Of a DNA stretch of 64,000 bases, positions 33,323 to 42,622 are shown piece by piece. This DNA comes from an uncultured bacterium (lineage in GTDB: Bacteria > Verrucomicrobiota > Verrucomicrobiia > CAIQCK01). The DNA lies in NCBI GenBank assembly GCA_903870275.1, contig CAIQCK010000035.1, positions 1-64,000 of the forward strand, written 5' to 3'. Below the pieces are notes generated by a model that did not search any database, was not told the DNA's origin, and saw only the letters and a list, made by a program, of their open reading frames with translations. Each line of letters opens with the position of its first letter. The stretch's first letter is position 1. A program made the position numbers and the translations under genes.

Positions 33323-34405
33323 ATGAAAAATTCCATCCGTGTGTTGCATTTGGAGGACAGCCCGCTCGACGCGGAACTGATCCGGGAGAAACTGGAGACC
33401 GCGGGTGTGGCCTGCGACATCGTTTTGGTCTCGGAGAAGAATGCGTTCGAGTCCGCGCTGACGCAAAAAACGTTTGACCTCATCCTGTGCGATTACAACC
33501 TGCCGGACTACGATGGGATGTCCGCCCTGGCGCTGGCCCGAAAGAAACAACCCGAGACACCGGTGATTGTCATCTCCGGCATCCTCGGCGACGAGGAAGC
33601 CGTGGAATGTGTGAAAAAAGGCGCGACGGACTACGTGCTCAAACAGCAGCCCCATCGGCTGGCGGCCTCCGTCCGGCGCGCCCTCCACGAGGCCAAGGAA
33701 CACCGCGACCTGAAGCGGGCCGAGGAAGCGATTCGGGCTTCCCTTGAAGAAAAGATCGTCCTCCTCAAGGAGGTGCATCATCGGGTGAAGAACAACCTGC
33801 AAATCGTGGTCAGCCTTCTGCACCTTCAGGCCGTTCGCACCAAGAACCCCGAGGCGCTGGACACACTGCGGGAGACCGGCGACCGTATTTTCTCCATGGC
33901 CCTGTTGCACGAAACGCTTTACCGCTCCCAGAATCTGGCGCGCGTGAGCTTTGCCAGTTACACCGAGAACATTTGCAACCATCTTTTCCGTTCCTACGGG
34001 CCGAAGGCGGTTCGCATCAAACTGGACCTGCGCCTGAAAGAAACTTCCGTGGAGATGGATCAGGCCCTCTCATGCGGACTCATCATCACCGAATTGGTTT
34101 CCAACGCGCTGAAGCACGCCTTTCCCGGCGACCGATCGGGACGGATCATGATCCAATTGCAATCAGCTCCTGGAAACCAGATGATGTTGACGGTGGCCGA
34201 TGATGGCGCGGGCATGCCGCCGGCGTTGGATATCCGTCAATCGGACACGTTGGGGCATCAACTTGTGCGTCTGTTGGTGGAAAAACTACATGGCACCTTG
34301 GAGGTGACGCGGGATCATGGCACGGCCTTTCACATCGCGTTTCAAGCGAAGCAGGTGGAAACTGCGGCGGGGGGGGCTAGCTCTTTTTCCTGCGCTGACG
34401 AATGA
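33323..34405 (+). CDS. Hybrid REC-HisKA_2 histidine kinase
   Basis: About 360 residues, soluble. The receiver (1-125) has VLHLEDSPLDAELIREKL, phospho-Asp in LILCDYNLPDYDG, VIVISG and VLKQQP. A direct join leads to the HisKA_2 module: [35 protein letters not shown] and VADDGAGMP. No PAS domain is present, making it the minimal form of the three related kinases in this block. ATG 33323 was preferred to a TTG 6 nt earlier. Its 3' end overlaps a predicted small membrane-protein gene on the other strand. Confidence 0.9.
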   Translation: MKNSIRVLHLEDSPLDAELIREKLETAGVACDIVLVSEKNAFESALTQKTFDLILCDYNLPDYDGMSALALARKKQPETPVIVISGILGDEEAVECVKKGATDYVLKQQPHRLAASVRRALHEAKEHRDLKRAEEAIRASLEEKIVLLKEVHHRVKNNLQIVVSLLHLQAVRTKNPEALDTLRETGDRIFSMALLHETLYRSQNLARVSFASYTENICNHLFRSYGPKAVRIKLDLRLKETSVEMDQALSCGLIITELVSNALKHAFPGDRSGRIMIQLQSAPGNQMMLTVADDGAGMPPALDIRQSDTLGHQLVRLLVEKLHGTLEVTRDHGTAFHIAFQAKQVETAAGGASSFSCADE

Positions 34406-34541
34406 TGATGACCGTTTGGACGGCGAACAGCGCGGCGGCGATGTAGTCGAGGTCAGAATACTCAATCCACTTCTCCACGAGCGCCAGGATGGCGGAGGCC
34501 AGAACAATCAATCCGAGAATTGTGATATAGCTGACCTTCAT
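34377..34541 (-). CDS. Predicted small membrane protein, 54 residues
   Basis: A short frame from ATG 34541 to TAG 34377, convergent with and overlapping the kinase gene end by 29 bp. The product starts MKVSYITILGLIVLASAILA (first hydrophobic helix), then KWIEYSDLDYIAA and a second helix ALFAVQTVIIIRQ, and ends with the basic tail RRKKS (positive-inside signal). Two helices with a charged tail make chance unlikely, but there is no clear ribosome site and no family recognised. Confidence 0.45.
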   Translation of the reverse strand: MKVSYITILGLIVLASAILALVEKWIEYSDLDYIAAALFAVQTVIIIRQRRKKS

Positions 34542-34611
34542 AAGGTTTTAGCGTAGCGCGTGAACTCCACGTTGACCAGAAGAAATATCAGGACCGGAAC
34601 CTGAACTTCGC

Positions 34612-35958
34612 TTACACACGCAGGCGGCTGCGACGCTTTAGCACCTGCTGGAGCGCATCACGGACGGCTCCGACGCGGGGCGGCAGTTCAATGGGGCGAT
34701 TGGCGTGGCGGCAGGGGAAGCCAAGCTGGCGCTCGTGATAGCGCACTTTGAAGTCGGTGAACTTCAAACCGTGCGCGGTGGAAATGACGACGACGCGTTC
34801 CGACTTGTCAATCTGCCCGCGCTTGACCAGCTTGATCAGCGCGGCGAGCGCTACGCCGGTGTGCGGGCAGTTGAACATGCCCACCCTGTCGCCGAGGGCG
34901 GCGGCGTCGGCCAGTTCTTGCTCGGAGGCCTGCTCCACAATGCCGTCGAACTGCTTCAGCGTGCGAATGGCTTTCTCCACGCTGACCGGATTACCGATCT
35001 GGATGGCGCTGGCGAGGGTCCTGCCGGCCTGGATCGGCTCGAACGACTTGAACTTTTTCCGGTAGGAGCGATAGAGCGGGTTGGCGCGCTGGGCTTGGGC
35101 GACCACGATGCGCGGCAGCCTGGCGATCACCCCGAGGTCGCGCATCATCAGCAGACCTTTGCCGAGGGCGGAGACGTTGCCGAGGTTGCCTCCGGGAATG
35201 ATGAACACGTCCGGAACCTGCCAGTCAAACTGCTGGACGATTTCAATGCCCACGGTCTTCTGGCCCTCGACGCGGAGCGAGTTCATCGAGTTGGCGAGGT
35301 AGATCGTTTCGTCCTTGGTGATTTCCTGCACGATTTTCATGCAGCCGTCGAAATCGGTGTTGAGCGACAGCACCAGCGCGTCGTTGGCGATGGGCTGGAC
35401 GAGCTGGGCGATGGAAATCTTGCCCTTGGGCAACAGGACGATGGACGGGATGCCGGCGGCGGCGCAATACGCCGCCAGCGCCGCCGAGGTGTCTCCGGTG
35501 GAGGCGCACGCGACGGCCTGGATCGGCGCGCCGTCTGCAATCATCTGTTTCACCTGCGACACCAGCACGGTCATGCCGAGGTCCTTGAAAGACCCGCTGT
35601 GGGTGTTGCCGCAGAGTTTGACCCAAAGATTCTCCAACCCCAGGAGTTTGCCGAACCGCTCGGCCCAGAACAGATTGGTGCCGCCTTCGTAGAGCGAGAC
35701 GATGTTGCGATCGTCAATCTCCGGCAACACCCATTCCTTCTTGCCCCAGACGCCGGAGCCGTAAGGCCACTGGGTGGTCTTGTAACGCGCCTCAAAAAGT
35801 TTTTTCCACGACGCGGCGCTGCGGCGGGCCAGTGGCTTTGCGTCGTGCTCCACCTCCAGCAACGAATGACATTGGGGGCAGTGATAGAGGATGGAATGCA
35901 GCGGGTAAGTCGCCCCGCATTCCGGGTTGATACACTGAAACCAGGCTCGATAAGACAT
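34612..35958 (-). CDS. thrC: Threonine synthase
   Basis: 448 residues from ATG 35958 (GGAG 9 nt upstream). It has an N-terminal zinc-ribbon-like stretch, [14 protein letters not shown] and [13 protein letters not shown], as in the class of threonine synthases with a rubredoxin-like finger. The PLP enzyme core follows: [13 protein letters not shown], the PLP lysine in [37 protein letters not shown], and the phosphate loop [16 protein letters not shown]. It converts O-phosphohomoserine to threonine and phosphate. It stands alone, divergent from the YncE-like gene; no hom or thrB neighbours are visible. Confidence 0.93.
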   Translation of the reverse strand: MSYRAWFQCINPECGATYPLHSILYHCPQCHSLLEVEHDAKPLARRSAASWKKLFEARYKTTQWPYGSGVWGKKEWVLPEIDDRNIVSLYEGGTNLFWAERFGKLLGLENLWVKLCGNTHSGSFKDLGMTVLVSQVKQMIADGAPIQAVACASTGDTSAALAAYCAAAGIPSIVLLPKGKISIAQLVQPIANDALVLSLNTDFDGCMKIVQEITKDETIYLANSMNSLRVEGQKTVGIEIVQQFDWQVPDVFIIPGGNLGNVSALGKGLLMMRDLGVIARLPRIVVAQAQRANPLYRSYRKKFKSFEPIQAGRTLASAIQIGNPVSVEKAIRTLKQFDGIVEQASEQELADAAALGDRVGMFNCPHTGVALAALIKLVKRGQIDKSERVVVISTAHGLKFTDFKVRYHERQLGFPCRHANRPIELPPRVGAVRDALQQVLKRRSRLRV

Positions 35959-36118
35959 GACGTTATTCTCCAAAATATAGTGCCGCCGATTCTGCCACAG
36001 CCTGACGGCTGCTGGCGACGCGTTTTTGTTATTACCCAGATATTTTCTCGTCAAACGCCGCCGTTTTCACCATACTGCGGCGCGGAGGCTGGAAGCAGCC
36101 ATTCCATTTCTGCAAACC

Positions 36119-38521
36119 ATGAAACCAATTTTGGCAACGCTGGCGTTGGTGTTGGGCGGGCTTTACGCCTGGGCGGCCGAGGCCGATCGCGCCGCGGCGA
36201 CGGACGGCTGGGATTGGATGCCTGTGCCACCCGGCCAACTGGTGCCGGTGGGTGAGTTGCCGCTCGGCATGGCGCAATCGGCCGACGGCCGGTGGACGGT
36301 GATCTCGCACGGCGGCACGGGCCAGCAATCGCTCTGGTTGTTCGACGCGACGACCGGCAAGGCGTTTCCCGTCGCCACAGCCGGCCGCGAAGACGCCTTC
36401 TTTGTCGGCGTGGCGCTGTCGCCGAACGGCCGGTGCGTGTTTTCCTCCGGCGGCGCGGCCAACACGATCAACGTTCACGACCTGGGCAACTGGTGGCAGG
36501 AATCGCGGCTGGCGCGGTTCAGCTTCGGCCCGCCGGGCGCGCCGTTTTTTCCGGCGGGCATGGCGCTCACGCCCGATGGCAACACGCTCTGTGTCGCCAA
36601 CCTGCTGGCCGACCAGCTCGCCTTGCTCGACGTGCGAAATCCGGCCCAACCCAAGCTGGCGAACACCATTCGCGTCGGCTCGCGGCCGTTCATGCTCCTG
36701 CTCGACAAGGCCGGCCAGACCGCCTACGTCGCGCACCAGGGCGAGCCGACGGTCGGCATCGTGGACCTGGCAACGAAGCAATTGACTGCCAGTGTGAAGG
36801 TAGGCGAACGGCCCATCGCGCTGGCGTTGTCGCCGGATGAAAAGTGGCTCTACGCCGCCTGCGCCGGCAGCGACGATGTGGTTGTCGTGGACGTTGCCGC
36901 GCGCAAACGAATCGCGAATATCGAATTGGGCGGCAACAACAGCGCGACGCCGTGCCGGCCGCAGGCCATGGCGATCTCGCGCGACGGGAAACAGCTTTTC
37001 GTCGCCAGCGCGCTCTTCCACGATCTGCTCGTGGTGGACACGACACGGCGCAAGGTGGCCGGCATGATTCCGACTGGCTGGTGCCCCACCGCGGTCGCCG
37101 TCGCGCCGGCCAACGACAAACTCTATGTCGTCAGCGCGCGCGACCTCGGCAATGCACCCGCCGACAATGCGTATACCCGGCGCGCGCCTCACGGCTTGCT
37201 CCAAATCCTGCCGTTGCCCGATGAGCGCGAATTGCAACTCCAGAGCCAGCGCGTTTGCGACGCCAATGATTTCGACCAACGCACCGGCCACCGCGTGAGC
37301 AGCACCGCACCGCGGGAACTGCCGGTTCCGCGCCGCCTCGGCCAGCCGGCGGCTATTCGCAACGTCGTGGTCATTGTCCAGGACCCAAGCGGTTTTGATC
37401 GCGTGTTCGGCGACGTGACCAAGGCGGCGGCCGATCCATGGCTTTGTTGCTTCGGCCGCGAGATCACCGTCAATCAACACGCGCTGGCCGACGCCTTCAC
37501 GCTCTGCGACAATTTCTACCTCGACGGGCCGCTGCTCGCCAGCGACGACGGTGTGTTGTTCGGCGGCATGTGCGCCGCCCCTCCCCGCCAGCGGCGCTGG
37601 CCGGCGGAGGAACCCAAGAAAACGAAAAGCACGGCCCAAACCGGGACCGGCAAATCATCCGCCGGCTATGGACCCTCCAAGCCCCGCCTGGAACCGGCCG
37701 ACGCCGGCGTCGCGCCGTTGCTGTGGCCGACGACGGCGACGCTGTGGAGCCTCGCCGACCACGCCGGCTTGACCCGCCGCGCCTACGGCCCGTTCGCACA
37801 AACGGCCCTCTACAGCGGCACGACGTGCACCAACTGGCCCGCCGGCATCGGCGCCGGCGCGGACCTCAAACGCGGCGACGTGTTGTTGCACGACCTTGAC
37901 CGGATCCTGAAGCAAGGCTCGATGCCGCGGCTCGTGGTGGCGTCGCTTCCAAACAACCGAACGCTGGGCACGGCACTCGGGGCCGCCAGTCCGCGCGCGC
38001 TGGTTTGTGAAAATGACGTGGCCATCGGCCGCATCGTGAGCGCCTTCACGCGCAGCAAGTTTTGGAACCAGACGGTCATCCTGATTGTGCCGGCCAACGC
38101 CGGCTACGACTTCGATCATCTGGATGCGCACCGCGCGCCGTTGCTGATCATCAGCCCGTTCGCGCGTCGCGGCGCGGTGGTGTCGCGCGGTTACGACGGG
38201 CCGTCTGTCATCCGCACCATCGAGCAGATTCTCGGCATCGCCCCGGCCGGCCTTTACGATCTGGCAGCCGTGCCGATGTGGGACGCGTTTGTGCCGCAAG
38301 CCAGCCCGCGTCTTTACCGCATCATCCCGGCATCCTACGATACCGGAGAAAGAAATCCGCCGAACGCCTTCGGTCAGGCGGAGTCCGGCGGACTGAGTGT
38401 GGGTTCGCTCAAAGCCGACCGCACCATGGCCTTGAGCCGCCTTCTTTGGATCTACCTGCACGGCCCGGACACCGCGCCGCCCGCGCTGGTCGAGCATCGG
38501 CGAACCGTGACACTGCCGTGA
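36119..38521 (+). CDS. Exported YncE-type propeller fused to a (probably inactive) phosphoesterase domain
   Basis: 800 residues with signal peptide MKPILATLALVLGGLYAWA. Residues about 45-370 are a seven-bladed YncE/YVTN propeller (VGSRPFMLLLDKAGQTAY, VGERPIALALSPDEKWLY, GWCPTAVAVAPANDKLY). Residues about 410-785 align with the alkaline-phosphatase-like phosphoesterase of 'bifunctional YncE/phosphatase' proteins. Positions that in active relatives read ENRTYDQ, SADGH, PNDHT and EDDAQNG are here DPSGFDR, ASDDG, PNNRT and PANAGYD; only DHLDAHR is kept. A pseudoenzyme used for binding is therefore likely. Periplasmic location; no operon partners. Confidence 0.85.
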   Translation: MKPILATLALVLGGLYAWAAEADRAAATDGWDWMPVPPGQLVPVGELPLGMAQSADGRWTVISHGGTGQQSLWLFDATTGKAFPVATAGREDAFFVGVALSPNGRCVFSSGGAANTINVHDLGNWWQESRLARFSFGPPGAPFFPAGMALTPDGNTLCVANLLADQLALLDVRNPAQPKLANTIRVGSRPFMLLLDKAGQTAYVAHQGEPTVGIVDLATKQLTASVKVGERPIALALSPDEKWLYAACAGSDDVVVVDVAARKRIANIELGGNNSATPCRPQAMAISRDGKQLFVASALFHDLLVVDTTRRKVAGMIPTGWCPTAVAVAPANDKLYVVSARDLGNAPADNAYTRRAPHGLLQILPLPDERELQLQSQRVCDANDFDQRTGHRVSSTAPRELPVPRRLGQPAAIRNVVVIVQDPSGFDRVFGDVTKAAADPWLCCFGREITVNQHALADAFTLCDNFYLDGPLLASDDGVLFGGMCAAPPRQRRWPAEEPKKTKSTAQTGTGKSSAGYGPSKPRLEPADAGVAPLLWPTTATLWSLADHAGLTRRAYGPFAQTALYSGTTCTNWPAGIGAGADLKRGDVLLHDLDRILKQGSMPRLVVASLPNNRTLGTALGAASPRALVCENDVAIGRIVSAFTRSKFWNQTVILIVPANAGYDFDHLDAHRAPLLIISPFARRGAVVSRGYDGPSVIRTIEQILGIAPAGLYDLAAVPMWDAFVPQASPRLYRIIPASYDTGERNPPNAFGQAESGGLSVGSLKADRTMALSRLLWIYLHGPDTAPPALVEHRRTVTLP

Positions 38522-38681
38522 GCCGCCCTCCGCGACAAGGCGACCCGCTTTGGAGCCAGGGGACGTGACAGTCCGGAGTCTGGAGAAAGGATTCAGACCA
38601 GCATACCCGTCGACTCGAAGAAGCGGGGCATCGCCGGTTCCTGAAACTCCGTCATCTCGCGATCACCTCTTCCGCTCCGGC

Positions 38682-39347
38682 TCAAGCGGGTCCGGGTTTC
38701 GCGGACGGCGGGCGGGTCGGGCATTCTGCCGTGCCCTCTTTCTTCTTCCACGCGATGCAGCTTTCAATGCGAGGCTGGCAGCGCAAGAACGCATCCACAA
38801 TACAGGGGTCGAATAGTTTGCCACGACCCAGAACGATCTCTTCGACAGCCTCCTCAGCGCTCCTGCCAAAAGCGTATACCCGGTTTGACCGGATCGCGTC
38901 ATACGTGTCCACCACCGCCAGCAATCTCGCTTCCGGGCAGATTTCTCCTCCTCTCAGGCCCCGAGGATAGCCCGTGCCGTCAAGTCGCTCGTGGTGCGAA
39001 TACACGGCTTCCGAAGCCTTTTCCAAATCCGGATACGCTCTCAAAATGTCATACCCCAGTTGAGAATGCGATTGCATGACCCGCCGTTCCGGCGCTGTCA
39101 AAGACCCCTGTTTGAACAGGATCACAGTGGGGATGACAATTTTCCCAACGTCATGCAGAAGTGCGCTCTGCGCAACGGCATTGACTTCGCCATGAGACAT
39201 GCCCATCTCACCGGCGAGAATATGAGCCATGATCGCCACCCGCTTGCAGTGGCCGGCCACATCGTCCCCACGGGCATCAATCATGTCCATCAGCCCGGAG
39301 GGGATTTCCCGGCACGACTGTTTGATCTGTTCCAAGATTCGATTCAT
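38682..39347 (-). CDS. HD-GYP c-di-GMP phosphodiesterase
   Basis: 221 residues, no transmembrane segment. The catalytic HD motif is LLHDVGKIVIP and the GYP motif HHERLDGTGYPRGL. Upstream HCKRVAIMAHILAGEMG and downstream VVDTYDAI complete the metal-binding set, so it should hydrolyse c-di-GMP. The start overlaps the stop of the diguanylate cyclase gene by 4 bp, so synthesis and breakdown enzymes are co-translated. A disordered basic tail is present at the C-terminus. It ends the polysaccharide operon. Confidence 0.92.
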   Translation of the reverse strand: MNRILEQIKQSCREIPSGLMDMIDARGDDVAGHCKRVAIMAHILAGEMGMSHGEVNAVAQSALLHDVGKIVIPTVILFKQGSLTAPERRVMQSHSQLGYDILRAYPDLEKASEAVYSHHERLDGTGYPRGLRGGEICPEARLLAVVDTYDAIRSNRVYAFGRSAEEAVEEIVLGRGKLFDPCIVDAFLRCQPRIESCIAWKKKEGTAECPTRPPSAKPGPA

Positions 39348-41143
39348 GCTGTCTTGCTCACAGCGATTACGGCATGGACGCGCCGCTGGTAACGCCGGTT
39401 CTCCTGAAGGCGATGGCGACGGTGCATGGCCCGCTCAACCACCGTTGAGAGATCCGCCGCGGAAAACGGCTTCTCAATGAAATCGCTGGCGCCACACCGA
39501 AATGCATCGCGCGCATCACTCATGGTGGCACGATCCGCCATCACAACGCCCACCACGGCGTCGTCCATCAGGCAAAGCATCTGCAAGACCTCCAACCCTT
39601 TCCTTCCATGCAACCCGATATCCACCAAAACGATGTCAATCCGTCCGCGCATTTTTCTCACCATCTGTTCGGCTCTTTCGCCTGTGAGCGCCGCCATCAC
39701 TCGGTAATGCTCCCGGCGCAGGATGGAGATCGTTGACCGACAGACCGATGCTTCGCCGTCAACCAGCAAGACCATCCCCTTGTCAACGGATGCGTCTTTC
39801 TTGATCTGCGCCTCGGAGGCAGCCGCATTGGTTTCGTAAAAGCACATCCGATTGCCTCCGGAGTGTTTGGCCCGATACAACGCCTGATCGGCCCGCTTCA
39901 GAATGCCGTCCCGGGGCGACTGCGCGTCCCCGGATTCGCAGGCGGCTCCAATGGAAACCGTGGCGTAAAGGTCGCGATCTCCCCGGCAGAAGGTGTGGCG
40001 GCGAAAATCATCGAGAACACGCGCGGCAATCCGGCGAGTCTCCTCCTCACTCGTCAGCGGAAGAACCACCACGATCTCGTCCCCACCCAACCGGCTGACA
40101 ATGTCCGTGCCGCGCACAGCAGCCATGATGAGGCGGGACATTTCGACGAGAATCGCATCCCCGACCGGATGGCCGTAAGTATCGTTCAGAATCTTGAAGC
40201 AATCCAGATCCATGAGCAGCAAACCGGTTGGCAGACTGTGACGCTCGCCGAGCTGCCATGCCCGGTTGAATTCCTCGTCGAAGCCGCGCCGGTTCAACAA
40301 ACCGGTCAAGGGATCGCGTACGGCCATCCGGCCCACCTCTTCCAAAAGCTTGTCACGCTGGAGTTGCGCCTCTTTGCGCTCCGTGATGTCGGAAATCAGC
40401 CCGTCATAGGAAACAAACCGACCTTGTTCGTTGAACGTGGGCACAGAGACGTTTCGCACCCAGCGGATGGAGCCGCCTTTGTGGCGGATGCGATGTTCGA
40501 CACTCCGGGTGGTGGCTTCTTTCAAAACCCCTTGGATCTGCGCCGCCACGGCCGCGCGATCCTCCTCAGCGATCATCTGGAACCATAAGTGCGAGTCGGA
40601 CATAAAATCCGCCTCCGTGTAACCGGTGACCAGCTCCATGCCCGGATAGTAGTGTGTGCGCACCGGCCGTCCATCCTCCAGAAAAACAGTGAACATGAAT
40701 CCGGGCATCGCCCGGACGACCCTTTCATAACGTTCCTGGCTTGCCGCCAGTTCACGCGCCATAATCTTCTGACGGGTAATGTTCTCCGCGATTTTCAGAT
40801 AATGTTCGGGGATTTGCTGCGTGTTGCGAATGAGAGAAATCGTGGCGGCTTCCCAATAGATTTCGCCGTTCTTCTTGCGGTTGCAGAACTCACCCTCCCA
40901 CTCCCGGCCCGCTTGCAGGTCTTTCCACAACCCTGCATATACCTCCGGGGGCATCTGTCCGGACTTCAGCATGTGGACATTACAGCCCACAACCTCCTCG
41001 CGGGAATAACCGGTTAACTGGCAAAAAGCCGGGTTAACGTATTCAACCGCGCCCCCCAGATCCGTGATGACAACAACGTTCAGGCTCTGCTCCACGGCTC
41101 GCAAGAGCACGTCGGTCAGGAGAGTGAATTGTGAATCACTCAA
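39344..41143 (-). CDS. PAS-PAS-GGDEF-REC diguanylate cyclase
   Basis: 599 residues. Two PAS domains come first: ALEQ-type start then GGAVEYVNPAFCQLTGYSRE, and the second with MELVTGYTEADFMSD. A GGDEF domain follows with the active site SRLGGDEIVVVL and, five residues before it, the inhibitory-site R-x-x-D (VRGTDIV). Its fifth motif residue is Ile instead of Phe/Leu, which is tolerated in active enzymes. A C-terminal receiver has LLVDGEASVC and phospho-Asp in IVLVDIGLHGRKG. It should make c-di-GMP with product feedback. It lies 45 bp after the processive glycosyltransferase, an obvious candidate target. Confidence 0.92.
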   Translation of the reverse strand: MSDSQFTLLTDVLLRAVEQSLNVVVITDLGGAVEYVNPAFCQLTGYSREEVVGCNVHMLKSGQMPPEVYAGLWKDLQAGREWEGEFCNRKKNGEIYWEAATISLIRNTQQIPEHYLKIAENITRQKIMARELAASQERYERVVRAMPGFMFTVFLEDGRPVRTHYYPGMELVTGYTEADFMSDSHLWFQMIAEEDRAAVAAQIQGVLKEATTRSVEHRIRHKGGSIRWVRNVSVPTFNEQGRFVSYDGLISDITERKEAQLQRDKLLEEVGRMAVRDPLTGLLNRRGFDEEFNRAWQLGERHSLPTGLLLMDLDCFKILNDTYGHPVGDAILVEMSRLIMAAVRGTDIVSRLGGDEIVVVLPLTSEEETRRIAARVLDDFRRHTFCRGDRDLYATVSIGAACESGDAQSPRDGILKRADQALYRAKHSGGNRMCFYETNAAASEAQIKKDASVDKGMVLLVDGEASVCRSTISILRREHYRVMAALTGERAEQMVRKMRGRIDIVLVDIGLHGRKGLEVLQMLCLMDDAVVGVVMADRATMSDARDAFRCGASDFIEKPFSAADLSTVVERAMHRRHRLQENRRYQRRVHAVIAVSKTA

Positions 41144-41188
41144 GGATTCGCCTCCACGAGCACGCCCAGATCCCCATGCTGCCAGACT

Positions 41189-42619
41189 TCAGCATGTCTG
41201 AGGCTGTGACGGAATTGACTTGTACCGCGGCACGGCATCGTAAACGCGAATGCCGCGAAAGTAGTCAATGGTTCCCGTAACGCGTGCAATCAGAATAATC
41301 CACCGGTAAAAAAAGAACTCCACCAGGCTCAGAGCCGACAGATAGAGGAACTCCGCCGGACTGAAGGCCTTTTGCTCGCGCTGGAAGGCCACGAGGGGCA
41401 GCAAAGATACCACCGACTGCACCAGGTTCATGAACACAAGCAAGCCGAACAAAAGCTTCAGATTGAAGATCCCGCTGAGAAATCCCGCGATAGTCACAGC
41501 CCACGCTCCGACTTCAAAGAACAGTCCGAGCACCTCGTAAAAAAAGAAATAGGGCATCGTCAGGAACGCGAAGTTTCCGAAACGGGGATTGAACAACATG
41601 TGCAGGAATTTCCGAGTAGTCTCGATCGTCACGCGGTGCCAGCGATTGCGCTGCCGGATCAACGCGCCGATGCTGGCCGGTGCTTCTGTCCAGCCCACGA
41701 CATACGGCAGCATCATGATCCGGTAATCTTTTTCCGGATGTTCAGCAATATACTCATGCGCCCGAAAGGTCAGCTCACAATCTTCGCAACTGGCCTCGGT
41801 GTCATAACCGCCCAATTCAAACAGGATATCCCTGCGCCAGACACCGAAGCCGCCGGCGATGTTGGGCATGGCGTTCCACCGGTCCCATGCAATCCGGTTT
41901 CCGATGAAACTGCGGAGATACTCGAGATCCTGATACGCAACCAGCGGCGATCGGAGGAACGATTTTTTGACAACGCGTCCTTCCTTGATTTCAAACCCGT
42001 TCAACAGGCCAAAGTAGCTTCCCACACCGATGATTTTTTCCGGGGCTTTCTGGACATGCGCCATGACTTTCATCAACGCGTCCGGCTGCAAGATCGTATC
42101 CGCGTCAACCACACACACGTATTTATACCTGGCCAGATTCAGGCCGGCATTCACCGCCCCGGCCTTCTTCTTGCCGCCCTCCTCACTCAGCACCGTCACC
42201 TGCGGATGTTTCCTGGATTTGTAAAGTCCTTTGATCTTCCCGGCATTGAAATGATCCACGTAGGGATTGTGGACGGGTTCCAAATCCAGCTTCGCCTTCA
42301 GAATGTCCATCGTCCTGTCCGTCGAACAGTCGTCCACGACGATGATTTCAAATTCCGGATAATTCAGATTCAGAAGACATTGGAGACTGTCGGCGATCCA
42401 GGCTTCCTCGTTGCGCGCCGGGAGAATAATGCTCACCGGAATGGTGAAACTGGATGCAGCCAGGGCCACATAATCCTCCCCGGCCGCCTCCCTTTCCCGC
42501 TTGTAATTTACCAAGGCGCCAACCATGCCCAGAAATAAATAGTAAACCGCGAGCACCAGGTAGTAACCCAGAAAAAACAAGAACGCGGTTTCGAAGAAAT
42601 AATGATTGAATGTTTCCAT
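41189..42619 (-). CDS. Processive GT2 glycosyltransferase (PgaC/BcsA/YaiP-like)
   Basis: 476 residues. An N-terminal helix (TAFLFFLGYYLVLAVYYLFLG) precedes a cytoplasmic GT-A domain with the complete inverting-processive signature: VVDDCSTDRT, the DxD in VVDADTIL, the acidic base in CEDCELTFRAHE and Q-x-x-R-W in RQRNRWHRV. Three to four C-terminal transmembrane helices form the channel. No PilZ domain is attached. It is encoded with a YaiO-like outer-membrane barrel and an epimerase, as in E. coli yaiP-yaiO, so it probably polymerises and exports a surface polysaccharide under c-di-GMP control by the downstream enzymes. Confidence 0.9.
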   Translation of the reverse strand: METFNHYFFETAFLFFLGYYLVLAVYYLFLGMVGALVNYKREREAAGEDYVALAASSFTIPVSIILPARNEEAWIADSLQCLLNLNYPEFEIIVVDDCSTDRTMDILKAKLDLEPVHNPYVDHFNAGKIKGLYKSRKHPQVTVLSEEGGKKKAGAVNAGLNLARYKYVCVVDADTILQPDALMKVMAHVQKAPEKIIGVGSYFGLLNGFEIKEGRVVKKSFLRSPLVAYQDLEYLRSFIGNRIAWDRWNAMPNIAGGFGVWRRDILFELGGYDTEASCEDCELTFRAHEYIAEHPEKDYRIMMLPYVVGWTEAPASIGALIRQRNRWHRVTIETTRKFLHMLFNPRFGNFAFLTMPYFFFYEVLGLFFEVGAWAVTIAGFLSGIFNLKLLFGLLVFMNLVQSVVSLLPLVAFQREQKAFSPAEFLYLSALSLVEFFFYRWIILIARVTGTIDYFRGIRVYDAVPRYKSIPSQPQTC

Positions 42620-42622
42620 GGC

